From positions 107,103,021 through 107,167,020 of the forward strand of contig CM076991.1 of the NCBI GenBank assembly GCA_039090855.1: a DNA stretch of 64,000 nt. Direction: 5' to 3'. Under the pieces are notes generated by a model that saw nothing but the letters and a program-made list of their open reading frames with translations, was not told where the DNA came from and searched no databases. Made by a program: the position numbers and the translations under genes. Shown here in pieces: positions 41,264 through 52,016 of the stretch. This DNA is from Macrothele yani (lineage: Eukaryota; Arthropoda; Arachnida; Araneae; Macrothelidae). Numbering within the stretch: the first letter of the stretch is position 1; each line of letters begins with the position of its first letter.

Positions 41264-41337
41264 TACGACGGCCGTTCCATAAAAGCTGAGAATAAAATCA
41301 CATAAAATGAAGAAATATAGGCACAGCAAAATACATG

Positions 41338-42388
41338 TTATTCTTTCTCAAAGTATCTTCCCTCGGATGATATGCAACGGTCCGATCGTTCAGTCCCCTT
41401 TTCAAAGCATGAGGCAAAGGCATTTTGTAGAAACTGCTTTAGCGATCCCTGTACAGCTTGAATAACGTCAGCATCTGTGTTGAATGTTGCGCCACGGAAC
41501 TTCTCCTTCATTGTTGGAAACAATCAGAAATCGCAGGGGGCGAGGTCAGGATTGTAGGCAGGCTGTGGCATGATTTCAATACTGCATTTCGTAAGAAACT
41601 GTTGAACACAGGAGCCAGATGTGAGCGGGCGTTATCATGATGTAGGGTCCACTTGCCAACAGTTCCGGTCGCTTAATCGATATGTGTCGTCGCAGATGCT
41701 TCAAGACTGAAATGTAACACTCAGCATTTGTGGAGAAACGGCATGCTGGTAGACTACACCCTTATGATAAAAAAAAAAAAAAAAAAAATCATCATCATCA
41801 ACCTACCAGCTGATTTGGTTTGGCGGACTTTTTTTCGGAGGAGGCGAGCCTGTATGTTTACAGACACTCGTTGCGCCCTTTGTGAGGGGGTCAAAAGGGT
41901 GGACCCATGTCTCATCGACAGTTATTACTCTGTGTTTAGAAAGTTTGGAGTCTTTGCAATCATTTGTTTCCACTCATGACACACCTGAACTCTGGCTGAC
42001 AATTGTTCTCTCGTCCGGTGATGAGGCACCTATTTGGAACATACAGCAGTAATTTGCTGCGTAGAATGCCGACGTTTTTGATATATTAGTTGACGCCGCA
42101 ATGTCTTCACACGTGATTCGTCGATCTTCTTGCAGGGTTGCCCAAACAGTGTTTACAATACGTTCCGTAACAACATTTTCAGGTCGACCAGGCCTAGGAG
42201 CCAATTTTGCAGACAAACGGCCTTTTTCGAAATCATGGTGCTATCTAAAAATCTTTGACTCACCCAAACATTTATCTTTGTAACTTTTTTTTTAATCAGC
42301 TGTTTCTGGAGCCGTTTTTGCCCAAACGATAGCAAAATTTTATCGCACAACGCATTTCACTTCTTAACTCTGAATCACTCACCTCCAT
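41338..42388 (-). pseudogene. mariner-like transposase, frameshifted
   Basis: Starts at 42388 (MEVSDSELRSEMRCAIKFCY, RLGKNGSRNS). It continues in another frame with RFLDSTMISKKAVC, then PGRPENVVTERIVNTVWATL and QEDRRITCEDIAASTNIS (linker and second helix-turn-helix, 41974-42216). TIVSQSSGV and a VIT/VDETWVHPF-like first-Asp region follow around 41880-41930. The C-terminal frame (41338-41523) has FPTMKEKFRGATFNTDADVI and ERSDRCISSEGRYFEKE, preceded near 41530 by NPDLAPCDF, the third-Asp motif. The second Asp is not clear. An A20 run at about 41769-41789 breaks the centre. Confidence 0.8.
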
Positions 42389-42471
42389 AGCTCTATGTTG
42401 AAATGCAGACGTACCTTAAACAACAGCGCAATAACAAAACGAGAATCGCCTACCACGGTTAATAACTGTTG

Positions 42472-42617
42472 ATTTGATTGATTGGAGGTTTAACGACCAC
42501 CGTGAGCAACTCAATGGGCTATAAGCGGTCGCCCGTCCCTAATTTAGAGTCACTGGTTCCAGGGAAGGGAGAGAGCCAGTGCCGTAAGACAAACAACCAC
42601 TGCGCCACCGGGGCGGC
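42472..42617 (-). mobile_element. SINE-B copy with internal deletion
   Basis: Minus-strand SINE-B that jumps from gccgtaagacaaac straight to aaccactgcgccaccgggg. It loses about 80 bp that include the B box but keeps both ends. It is flanked by taataactgttg at 42460-42471 and 42630-42641, with a short TAA expansion (42618-42630) next to the right duplication. Since the TSD is intact, the deletion happened either after insertion or in the template. Confidence 0.92.
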
Positions 42618-42906
42618 TAATAATAATAATAATAACTGTTGCCATAGATACTTCTTTAACTCAGTTAGTCGTCTGCGTGGTTTCTTTCTCCCTTCGCACT
42701 GTTGCCAACTCAGAAAAGAATGACTCTCAGATTTTACGGAACGGCCTTTGTATACGAGGCTTTCACCAATGAACCAAATTCATGCACCCCCCCCCCCTCA
42801 AGAAATTTCTGGCTACGCTACTGTACCAAATATAAGCCATAAAGCTAAAATATAGTGAAAGCAGGAATGACATAATAAACACACAGCATACTGCTAAATA
42901 CACATT

Positions 42907-43176
42907 TTATCCATTAAAAGACCACTTTGCTTCTAGCAGAACCAATAGTAACTTCCGCAGGTTCCAAGATTCTTTCTCTCTGCGTGTAAGTATAGTACGA
43001 ATGGTGGATGAGGCAAGTTTCGCATGCACAATGTCTTTATTTCTTTCACCACTACCGAAACGCTCAATTACGTCCACTTTTACGTTAAGTGTAGCACCCT
43101 TATGAACTCTAAGGATTTTTGATACCTTCGGACACATCATGCTAACGGATGCACAAAATAAATCGAAATAAAGCAC
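42907..43176 (-). pseudogene. Tigger/pogo-like transposase N-terminal fragment
   Basis: CPKVSKILRVHKGATLNVKV, DVIERFGSGERNKDIVHAKL, ASSTIRTILTRREKE: this is the helix-turn-helix (psq/CENP-B N-terminal type) that opens Tigger-like transposases of the pogo group. The downstream CENP-B second domain and DDE core are absent. No terminal repeats found. It could be a truncated element; a host CENP-B-like gene is unlikely because the frame ends soon after. Confidence 0.68.
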
Positions 43177-43324
43177 AGATGCTCACACATACAGTTCGAG
43201 ACTATCGCGGCTTGATGTTGAGACGCTGAGGGTAGTTCCCGGGGAAGAAGCTAGGCAGCGCCACTCTCGCTCCTTGGGGTGCGCGCGGCCTCGGTAACGG
43301 TTCGCTGCAAAACAAACACTGAAA

Positions 43325-43635
43325 TCAGATCAGATCATATGTAGAGGATTTTAGGAAGGGAGTGTCTGACCCCAGGTCTCAAACAACCCTAAGAAATAGG
43401 AAGTTAGGAGATTTGGGCTAAAGCGCCCGAAAGGAAAACGAAGTAGAAAGGGGGAGGAAAACACCCTTTTTTGATTACCGGGAGGGCCAGTACCCGGGGT
43501 CCGACGGCTTAACGTGCCCATTCGACGCACGGCGGATATTTAGTGGATCGAGCGTTTGCACCTGTCTGGGATCGAACCTGAGGTCCTTTCCGTGGCTGTC
43601 ACGAACGTTGCCCACTAGGCCACCCGCGGCCTCAT
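43325..43635 (-). mobile_element. SINE-C copy 3 (tRNA-derived)
   Basis: About 311 bp: agatcagatcatatgtagag body, tgaccccaggtctc, gagatttgggcta, ccgacggcttaacgtgccca, B-box complement gggatcgaacctgagg, and tRNA head ending cactaggccacccgcggcc. The perfect 11-bp duplication aaacactgaaa lies at 43314-43324 and 43636-43646. Confidence 0.93.
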
Positions 43636-43843
43636 AAACACTGAAAGCTATTTTCAGTCCTGCTTATATACACCTTCGGCAGCTGTCACGTGATCACAAC
43701 AAATTTGCATACTAGTTGCGCATCACGCAATTTCTGCACACGTCACGCATGTGCATATGTTAGCACCCTCTTTTAGAGCCATGATTCAGTAACAGACAGA
43801 TTTCATGCTCTTCCGTAAATGCTGGACCGTGTTGTATGACGTA

Positions 43844-44962
43844 CACCGATCAGCCAAAACATTAAAACCACTTCTGCGTTATGCAAATAAGCGTGCAGCC
43901 AACCAGCGTCACGTGCCAAGCTCGCGAATGATATGTATATATAATACCTCGGTCCACGCTCTCTCAGTCAAAATTTCGTTTCGCCTGAACATGGGAAAAG
44001 CAAAGGGTTCATCTAATTTCGACAAATGCCAGATCGTTATGCCTGGCTAAGAGCGTCTCCGAAACAGCGGCGCTGGTAGGCTACTCACTCTATGCAGCAG
44101 TTAGTACCTATCAAAGATGGTCCGAAACAGGTGACAGGTCGAGCCGTCGACAAAGGAGGGGGGGGAAGGCCTCATCTCATTGATGGCAGAGGTCATTCCA
44201 AGCTGTCTCCTCATGTCTGCAGCAACAGGAGGGCTACTGTGGCTGACATTACGCATATCAATTGTGGTGAAGAGCCCCAATGTGTCCGAACACAAAAATC
44301 ATTGTACTCTCTTGGAAATGGATCTCCGCAGCCGTTTACCCATTCGTGTGCATATGCTCACGGCCGTTCAGCGTCGTCGACTCTTCAGTGGGCTCGTAAC
44401 AATCGCCATTGGACCACAGAAGACTGGAAGAGGGTCTCATGGTCAGACGAATAGCGTTTTCTGTTAAACCATGTCGACGGACGAGCTCGTGTGCGACATT
44501 TACCCAAGGAAGCCTTCAAAATAACACTTAAAATCGTTATTCGTGTAGAGCGAGCTCTGACCGGTGTTGCGTACCTGAACATCTTCGGTGACCAAATGCA
44601 CTCTGTATTGCCTCGTGGGGATTGCGTCTTTCAATAAGACAATGCGCCGTGCCACCCTGTGAAGGAGGTCCAGGAATGGTTCCAAGATCACGGAGAAGAA
44701 CTCCATTTATTGCCACGGCCCCCCAAATTTGCCAGATCCTCTCGAGCGCTCGTGGTTTGAGTCGGTGAAAGGGGTACGAGCAACATCACCCCAAACTACG
44801 TAATTTACGGGAACTGCGGGATCTTCTGTTGCAGTCATATCAAGAGACACCTATCAACATCTAACTGAATCTATGCATCATCGGGTGAGAGCTCTTTTAG
44901 CGTCCTAAATCATATTAGGTAGGAAGGGGGGGGTGTATTGTTTTTGTTTTGCCTGGTCGGTG
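43844..44962 (+). mobile_element. Tc1-like transposon
   Basis: 1119 bp. The left TIR caccgatcagccaaaacatt is matched by the reverse complement of the right end (caccgaccaggcaaaacaaa). TA at 43842-43843 and 44963-44964. The caccgatcagccaaaacatt end resembles Tc1-like ends that I know from other animals. Confidence 0.85.
43991..44910 (+). pseudogene. Tc1-like transposase, many breaks
   Basis: Starts at 43991 (MGKAKGSSNFDKCQIVMPG, then stop). Remnants follow: GRPHLIDGRGHSKLS at 44167; RRATVADITHINCG; EHKNHCTLLEMDLRSRLPIR at 44290; QWARNNRHWTTEDWKRVSWS then DE and stop at 44450 (first Asp kept, but the Ser codon after DE is TAG). The second block, CVFQ*DNAPCH, is near 44625-44650. The third (PNLPDPLERSWF) lacks the Glu context. 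At least five disabling changes. Confidence 0.82.
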
Positions 44963-45198
44963 TATATTCGTCTACCCGAACTTGGGAATCTGCGAAATAT
45001 AACTCTCCCGCAATTAGGGGTGGCAGCAGGCATGAACGTAGTCTCTTTCCGTGGGAAATCCCTGAATGGCATCGCGATGCAAATTGCCTAAGAGTGCTCC
45101 TCTCTTGTGATTACTGTAGTCAGCCGTGGGGTGGGGTGTGAGTATTGTTGCCATTCTACTGATTTTGACTGATAGATTTTCATAATCTACTGATTTTG

Positions 45199-46185
45199 CA
45201 CTGTTTTAAGACCACCTAAACACTCTGCGACATGATATCTCGCAATGTCTGCATTCTTTCAGTATTCGGAATTATCGTCAAACCATGCCATAACAGTCCT
45301 TGCTTTATGGCTGGGTGCATTATCCTGCTGGTACCAACAGGGCTGGTTTACATAATATTGCCACAGAGTTGGTACGGCAAATTGAGGTAGACGTGTAGGT
45401 TAACAGGTTTGTCTACGATAACCAAAGGGCCGGGACCATACTACGAAGAACACCCCCACACGAGTACACTGCCAGCTCCAAACTTGACCGTAGGAACAGT
45501 ACACTGTGGTAAATAGCGTTTCCCCGGCTGCCGTCATTCCCACACACGGCCTTCAGACAGATGGATCGTGTATCTGGATTCATCAGTCCATAGGACCCGT
45601 TTCCATTGATCTACGGTCCACGATAAATGTTCTTTACACCATACTAAACGACGAGGAGCATTCCGAATGGAGATGAAAGGCTTATGAGCAGCCTCACAAA
45701 CACGGTAACCCATGGAATGAAGTTCTCTGCGAATGGTACGTGTACATACCGAGGTTACAGCATTTTTACTCACCTGTACACTGAGGTCTTGTGCGGTAAG
45801 TACTCCGTCGATTAGCTGTAACGACTCTCCTGAGGCTTTGACGTCCTCTATCACAGATTTTCCTTGGTCAGCCGGTATGTTTTACTGCTTCAGGCACGCC
45901 ATGTGTCTTCCACTTGTTCAGTACATCCAAAACAGTTGACATGGGTATGTTTAAACCCCTCTGGGTGTCTCTTTGGACAACCCACTAATATAACACCCAA
46001 TAATCTTTCCTATCTCAGTTCTCTCCCGCCGCGACATTTTCACTCAACCACACAGTGCGATATGATCGCAGTGAGCTGCAGGCTTGTTTTTATACCGTTT
46101 GCAGCTGTACCGCGCATCTTAACAACGCAGCGGATCCGTTCGTTTGCTTTTGAAAGGGTGTCCGGGGATTTTTTTTAATGCAGTG
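45199..46185 (-). mobile_element. Tc1-like transposon, internally deleted
   Basis: Left end cactgttttaagaccacc, right end reverse complement cactgcattaaaaaaaatcc, with TA at 46186-46187 but tg at the left flank. 987 bp, shorter than full length because the C-terminal part of the transposase is reduced. Confidence 0.65.
45250..46037 (-). pseudogene. Tc1-like transposase, frameshifted
   Basis: A likely start at 46037 (MSRRERTEIGKIIGCYISGL) in one frame. The frame 45534-45854 then holds GESLQLIDGVLTAQDLSVQV, AVTSVCTRTIRRELHSMGYR (second helix-turn-helix) and AAHKPFISIRNAPRRLVWCK. It continues EHLSWTVDQWKRVLWTDESR with the first Asp. The rest ([20 protein letters not shown] near 45460-45515; PAG*CTQP*SKDCYGMV, the degraded second-Asp area) is in other frames, and the Glu motif is absent. 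Confidence 0.8.
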
Positions 46186-46189
46186 TATA

Positions 46190-47115
46190 TCTTATCCTAC
46201 GGTTTTCTTGCTCTGTCTTTTTGTATTGTTTTAAATCTCGGAGAAGTTGTCCTCCCCTCCTCCCTGAAATTATTAGGTTCCGCCGCCCATGCCTATACGT
46301 AATGTGACGGTCAGCTGAAAAAAAAATGGGCTAGAGCAGTGTTTGCGGTTCCAGCCAGAAACAAACAAACCAGCTGTCGCGCACAGTTCAATTTATTTTT
46401 CAGTAGTACTCTGAAGAATTTTAATCCCTATTTTTTTTTTTTTTTTTTTTTTTCGGAGAGAAGGTGAAACTACGAGACTAAAGTGGGGTGGAGAGAGTGG
46501 GGAAGACGACGAACGAGGTGTAGAATATTGCAAAGGCTGAAAATCGCAAGGGTGGGTCGAGCGGCGACATAACCATCTGGTCCAATGCGGTTCACTTAAC
46601 GCGAATTCTCCCGACTTTTCAGGGAGTCACGTGACTAAGGGAGGAGAAATCGGCTGTCTGACACATTATCGCAAATCTCTTCGAGGAGACAAGCGCGATG
46701 CATGGCTGCTTGCATGGGATAGCCAATGGCACGCTGCAGGAGAACCTCAGTGGAAGTAATTGGTTTAGTTTCTGATGAGACGACGTGACCCCCTTCTTAC
46801 CTCCCACCTACCTCTCCAACGCCATGCATTCATACATACACACGCAGACATAGATAAGAAAGAAGCCTTTTAATTTGTGGAAGCAATCCAGAGACACTGG
46901 AAAATTACGGGCTCCAATAGTACGAAGCAGAAATGTTTCCACTATGTCATCCGAAATTCACGAACTATGTGACATCTAGCCATTCTTCACGGATACCCGG
47001 GAAGATCCCCGAGCTTCTGGTTAGGACCAACACTGCAACGCCCCCCCCCCCCCCAATAAACACACACAGTCGAAAAAAATAGAGTATCCTGGTATAATAA
47101 TACTAATATGCAAGG
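46190..47115. other. intergenic, homopolymer-rich, no gene seen
   Basis: T-run at about 46432-46453 and C-run at about 47041-47054. The open frame at 46619-46807 lacks any motif. Confidence 0.55.
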
Positions 47116-47117
47116 TT

Positions 47118-47347
47118 TTATTGTTTTGAAATGAATAGGTGTATCTGAGTGGATTTCTTGTGCAGATTCCGAAAATGACCTTCAAAATTCCGTATCACGT
47201 CAATTTTTTTCACAAATAACGGAAATGTGAAAATTTAAAAAAACGTTATTTTTTAATGACATTGTTATATATGGCAACGTTTGTAACGTGTGAAAATGTT
47301 CTCTGGAAGGGCGGAATGATTGTTTAAGGAATAGATAAACATAAATA
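47118..47347 (+). repeat. left TIR of the 47-kb element
   Basis: Matches the reverse complement of 49506-49735. Differences are mostly single substitutions and 1-3 bp indels (for example gttatatatggc against gctatatggc), suggesting moderate age. Confidence 0.92.
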
Positions 47348-47583
47348 TATAGCTGATAATGGAAATGCAACTGTTTTATCTGTATGACGTCACGATTTGC
47401 GCCACTCACAAAGGCGGAACATGAGAGAATGTTATCTTGGCACGGCAGTATGACTGATACCTCACGCCACTGCTCCCTTCTTTCTATTGGTCACATGTGT
47501 TGCCATTCGGGGCAGATCGTGTTACACTAGTCAGTGCAAAGAAGGGACTGGTCCCTTTCGGCTGTATCTTTGTGGTGTGTGCA

Positions 47584-49497
47584 ATGGCTTCACGTGGTTG
47601 TGTAAATCATCCAGACATATTTTGCTGCATTTGTGGGTGTTATACGACAGGAAAAAAACAAAGGCAAAATATTACGCCTTTCGTGAAAAATGCTTATTTT
47701 CAATACTTCGGCATTAAACTAGCAGATCAGGACAAAGTTTGGTCTCCTCACAATGTGTGCCGTGCATGTGTGGAAGGGTTGAGGAACTGGAAAAGTGGAA
47801 AAAGGGCATCAATCCCGTTTGGTGTACCCATGGTGTGGCGTGAGCCAAAAATCACAGTGATGACTCTACTTCTGCACTGTGAATATCGTGGGCCATACCA
47901 GAACCAGTAAGCGTAACATTGTGTATCCCAATATCCCATCTGCCATAAGACCAGTGCCCCATAGTGAATCCATCCCTGTGCCATCCCCATCCAATATCAA
48001 GCACCCTACAGACACCGATTCAGACGGTGATACAAGTGATGAGATGTACCAACCGGACAGCATGGAGGATGAAACCCCAGTGCCATTTACCCAGCATGGC
48101 ATGATTTGGTTCGTGATCTGAATTTACCTAAAGACGCAGCAGAGCTTTTAGGATCACGACTTCAGGAAAAGAATTTACTATGTCCTAATACGAGATTCTC
48201 CTGGTACAGACACCGAGAAGCAGAATTGGTTCCGTTTTTTGCTGAGGAAGGCGATTTGGTATATTGTCGAGACATTCCGGCAGTCATGAAATACTTCAAC
48301 ATTAATTACAATTCAGGACAGTGGAGGTTGTTCATAGATGCCAGCAAATCCAGTTTAAAAGGTGTTTTATTACACAATACTAACATCCATTCATCCATTC
48401 CAGTAGCACATTCTGTGACTTTGAAAGAGACATACGAGAACCTTAAATTACTGCTGGAAAGTGAGCAGTACAAGTTTCATGAATGGTCTTTGTGCGGGGA
48501 TTTCAAGGTGATTGGAATATTCCCGGCCAACAAGCAGGCTACACCAAATTTCCTTGCTTTTTGTGTGAATGGGACTCCAGAGCAAGGACGGAACATTGGG
48601 TTCGGCAGCAGTGGCCAGTCAGAAGTACATTCACACCTGGCGAAAAAAACATTGTTTCACTTCCACTGGTTGATCCCTCGAAAAATACTGTTGCCACCTT
48701 TATACATCAAACTTGGCTTAATGAAGCAATTCGTGACAGCTTTAAGCAGGGACAGTAAATGCTTTCAGTATCTTGATGGTAAGTTTCCATCAATCACGTC
48801 TGAAAAAATTAAAGCTGGCATTTTCATAGGCCCTCAAATACGAAAATTAATGGCAGACAGACAACATATTCGAGGAAACCATGAGAGAGTGCGAATTACG
48901 AGCATGGACTGCATTCAGAAATGTGGTACACAACTTTTTGGGGAACACGTAGGCTTCAAATTACACCACTTTAGTCGAGGACATGCTGGAATCCTATGAA
49001 CTGCTTGGTTGCAACATGAGCGTCAAAGTTCACTTTCTTCATGCTCATCTAAATTACTTTCCTAACAATCTTGGTGATTATTCGGAAGAATTGAGAGCGC
49101 TTCCATCAGGATATTTTTTTTTTTTTATTGGAGGTTTAACGACCACCGTGAGCAACTCAATGGGCTATAAGCAGTCGCCCGTCCCTAATTTAGGGTCGCT
49201 GGTTCCAGGGAAGGGAGAGAGCCAGTGCCGTAAGACAAACACAACATCCATGCCTCACCGGGATTCGAACCCGGACCCTTTTTGGACGAATGATCAGAGG
49301 CCATCGCCTTAGACCACTGCGCCACCGGGGCGGCCCATCAGGATATTAAAGTGATGGAAAAAAGATACCAAAGAAAGTGGACTGTACATATGATGGCCGA
49401 CTATTGTTGGATGTTGAACAGAGACTGTACGGACGCACACCGAAGACAATCCAAAGAGAGGAAATTTGAAGGGGAGCCCAGCAGGTATGTTTGCTTT
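47584..49497 (+). pseudogene. Cys-rich protein of the 47-kb element, probable transposase
   Basis: The start is probably the ATG at 47584 (MASRGCVNHPDIFCCICGCY). The N-terminal part has two C-x2-C pairs (CCICG; HNVCRACVEGL), likely a zinc-binding domain, then SIPFGVPMVWREPK. An acidic linker follows (TDTDSDGDTSDEMYQPDSME). The main domain (from 48106) reads LVRDLNLPKDAAELLGSRLQ, WRLFIDASKSSLKGVLLHN, WSLCGDFKVIG, GYTKFPCFLCEWDSRAR, PPLYIKLGLMKQFVTALSRD, GIFIGPQIRKLM, VKVHFLHAHLNYFPNNLGDY and KVMEKRYQRKWTVHMMADYC. Asp at LFID (about 48337) and CGDFK (about 48502) and an acidic position near SEE (about 49086) could be a DDE-type triad; this is inference. At least five frame breaks (near 47850, 48105, 48515, 48682, 48868) plus the SINE make it inactive. 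I recall similar uncharacterised proteins in many copies in invertebrate genomes. Confidence 0.75.
49116..49334 (-). mobile_element. SINE-B copy with 13-bp target duplication in the 47-kb element gene
   Basis: Full-length minus-strand SINE-B. The perfect duplication ccatcaggatatt lies at 49103-49115 and 49335-49347. It interrupts the coding sequence between ELRALPSG and QDIKVMEKRY. Confidence 0.96.
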
Positions 49498-49505
49498 TGA
49501 ATATG

Positions 49506-49735
49506 TATTTATGTTTATCTATTCCTTTAAACAATTATTCCGCACCTCCAGAGAACATTTTCACATCTTACAAACGTTGCCATATAGCAATGTCATTAAA
49601 AAATAACGGTTTTTTAAATTTTCACATTTCCGTTATTTGTGAAAAAAATTGACGTGATACGGAATTTTGAAGGTCATTTTCGGAATCTGCGCAAAAAAAT
49701 TCATTCAGATACACCTATTCATTTGGAAACAACAG
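49506..49735 (-). repeat. right TIR of the 47-kb element
   Basis: Reverse complement of the left arm; it starts about 8 bp after the last codon of the gene. The inner edge reads tatttatgtttatctattcc. Confidence 0.92.
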
Positions 49736-51250
49736 AAAAAAGTTGAAAAATTGCAGATCAGTGTAATATATGCTATCTTCGTGGTGTGGGTGTGAAGCAA
49801 AATGAATTTTTATTTAATTCAGAAAACAACGTTTATGAATCCAATATTTATAACTTAAAGTCTACTATAAATTTCGCTGGAAACTAGGGTCCAGCTTCAT
49901 CAGGACTAAGTGTGTTGATTTCTTGCTTACGACGACGATGTTACCAGCGTCACATGTTATGTAAATATCTCGGGGCAGCCATTGGTTTTATTGAGTGTTT
50001 TCCATGCGCTCGATAGGTATGGAGACAGCAGTCCTTCATGTTGTTGCAATTTTCAACAAGGAAGATGACACCGAATTCTCGGGTGTAATGAGCGCGTCTT
50101 TTGAATCCGTTCTGACGCAAATTAAATTTATCAAATCTATGCAAAGTCAATGGAACCAGTCTGGAAAACAGTAGTATCTGACGGAAGAAAGAAGTTTTTC
50201 AATCGGGTTTTTAATCCCGCAGATATTGCTGTAAACGGAATGGTAAACTTACGCCCTCTGGTAGCAGACTTATAGAGTTAAGAAAAATTTGAATTAGTGT
50301 GAACCTTTTCGCGGCGGAAACGCTATCCAACAAAGAAAGAATTTTCCAAATGGGACTCTTCGAACCAGAGATATAAAAAAATATAAGATACGCATTTACG
50401 CCACCTAGCGGAAAAACCATGCATTATATCAGGAAGAAAGTATTCTCAAAAGGTTTTTCGATGTGAGCGGTATCGGTCCAAGAAAAAAAAAATATTTAGT
50501 CGAGTTTTCGAGAGCCCAGATTTTGCTGCAAATACACCAGAAGAAATTAACACTTATGCTCCCTGGTGGCCAAACCATTACTTGCCAAATATTAGAAATT
50601 ACACGAAAAACATTTTCCATTACGATCTGTATGTGACACAGGAAGAATTTTTCAAATCGGACTTTAAGAAGCAGAAATATCGGGGAAAACAATTTACCTT
50701 TGCGCCCCCTAGCGGAAAGTCTATGATTTACCTGAAAATTTAAAATTTACATGAAAGACATTTCGCATTAGAAACACTATCCAACAAAGAATATTTTTTT
50801 TTCAAATCGGACTCCTTGAAGTATAGATATTGACAAAAATACGATATACATCTACCGTAGCGTAGAAACCATAAATTATTTTAAGAAGAAAATATTCCTA
50901 AAAGGTCTGTCGACATGAGTAGTATCAGTCCACAAACGAATTTTTCTGAATCGAGATTTTATAATCTCAGATTTTGCTGCAAATACATCAGAAGCGGAAA
51001 TTAAAACTTAACCCCCCCCCCCCCCCATCGGCGAAACTTTTTTTTTTTTTTTTTTTTTATAAAAATTAGAAATTATGTGCAAAGGATTTCCCATCAGGAG
51101 CTGTATCCGGTGCAGAAAGAATTTTTCAAATTGGAGTTTCAGAAGCAGAGATATTGTAGGTAACGCACTTTATCTTTACTATTAAATTACTTCAAAATTT
51201 TGAAATGATATGGAAAACATGTCACACCGGTAACTCTATCAAATAAAGAA

Positions 51251-51474
51251 TTTTTTTTTTTTTTTTTATTGGAGGTTTAACGACCACCGTGAGCAACTCA
51301 ATGGGCTGTAAGAAGTCGCCCGTCCCTAATTTAGGGTCACTGGTTCTAGGGAAGGGAGAGATCCAGTGCCGTAAGACAAACACAACACCCATGCCTCACC
51401 GGGATTCGAACCCGGACCCTGTTCGGACGAATGATCAGAGGCCATCGCTTAGACCACTGCGCCACCGGGGCGGC
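51251..51474 (-). mobile_element. SINE-B copy in the tandem array
   Basis: T-run at 51251-51267, full minus-strand body and head with intact B-box complement. The flanks (aagaattt before the T-run, aatttattttt after) suggest a short A/T-rich target duplication that merges with the tail. Confidence 0.93.
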
Positions 51475-52016
51475 AATTTATTTTTCAAATCAGACCATTA
51501 GAAGCAGAGATATTGTCAAGATAAGATACATCTACGCCCTGGCGGAGAAACCATGCAATATTTTACGAAGAAAGTATTCCGAAAAGATTTGTCGACGTGA
51601 GTAGTATCGGTCTACGAAGGAATTTTTTTCAATCGAGATTTTAGAAGCTCAGATTTATGGCAAATATATCAGAAGCAAAATAAACGGTTACGCCCCCTGG
51701 TGCCCAAAGTATTATTTACCAAAATTTAGAATTTCCCACAGGAGCTGTAGAAATTCGTATATACACTGGCGGAAAGTGAAAAGAGAACACCAAGCAGGAA
51801 TTGGCGGACGATCATGAAATTTACATATGTTAATGGGGTCGAGTTTACGTAGGTGTGATGCTAATTTCGGGACATACCGGTAAACGCTTACTCCACAACA
51901 CGGCACAATATGCAAATTATCGTCGGTGGTATTTAAGGAGTACGGCGAAGTGAATGTAATCAGTCGTCGGCGTACGGACACGTGCGTAGACCCTGAAGAA
52001 GCTGCAATGCCTGGAC

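Larger units (their letters stand above)
41266..42750 (-). mobile_element. mariner-like transposon with SINE-B insertion
   Basis: The left TIR cgacggccgttccataaaag plus ctgag matches the reverse complement of the right TIR (caaaggccgttccgtaaaat, then ctgag). TA at 41264-41265 and 42751-42752. SINE-B lies near the right end; without it and its duplication the element is about 1.33 kb. Confidence 0.88.
47118..49735 (+). mobile_element. unclassified DNA transposon with about 230-bp TIRs
   Basis: The arm 47118-47347 is the reverse complement of 49506-49735 with only scattered mismatches. Shared blocks include aaatgaataggtgtatctga, gcagattccgaaaatgacct, tcaaaattccgtatcacgtc, cacaaataacggaaatgtga and tgaaaatgttctctgga. 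A single gene fills the space between the arms, ending just before the right arm. Total 2618 bp including a SINE-B (about 2.39 kb without it). No flanking target duplication could be fixed with confidence. The layout is that of an autonomous-type DNA transposon, but I cannot assign it to a named superfamily. Confidence 0.85.

Noticed and set aside
47118..49735. Host gene with a zinc-binding domain
   Set aside because: The gene is enclosed by 230-bp inverted arms with almost no space to spare and has no introns, so a transposon gene is the better reading.
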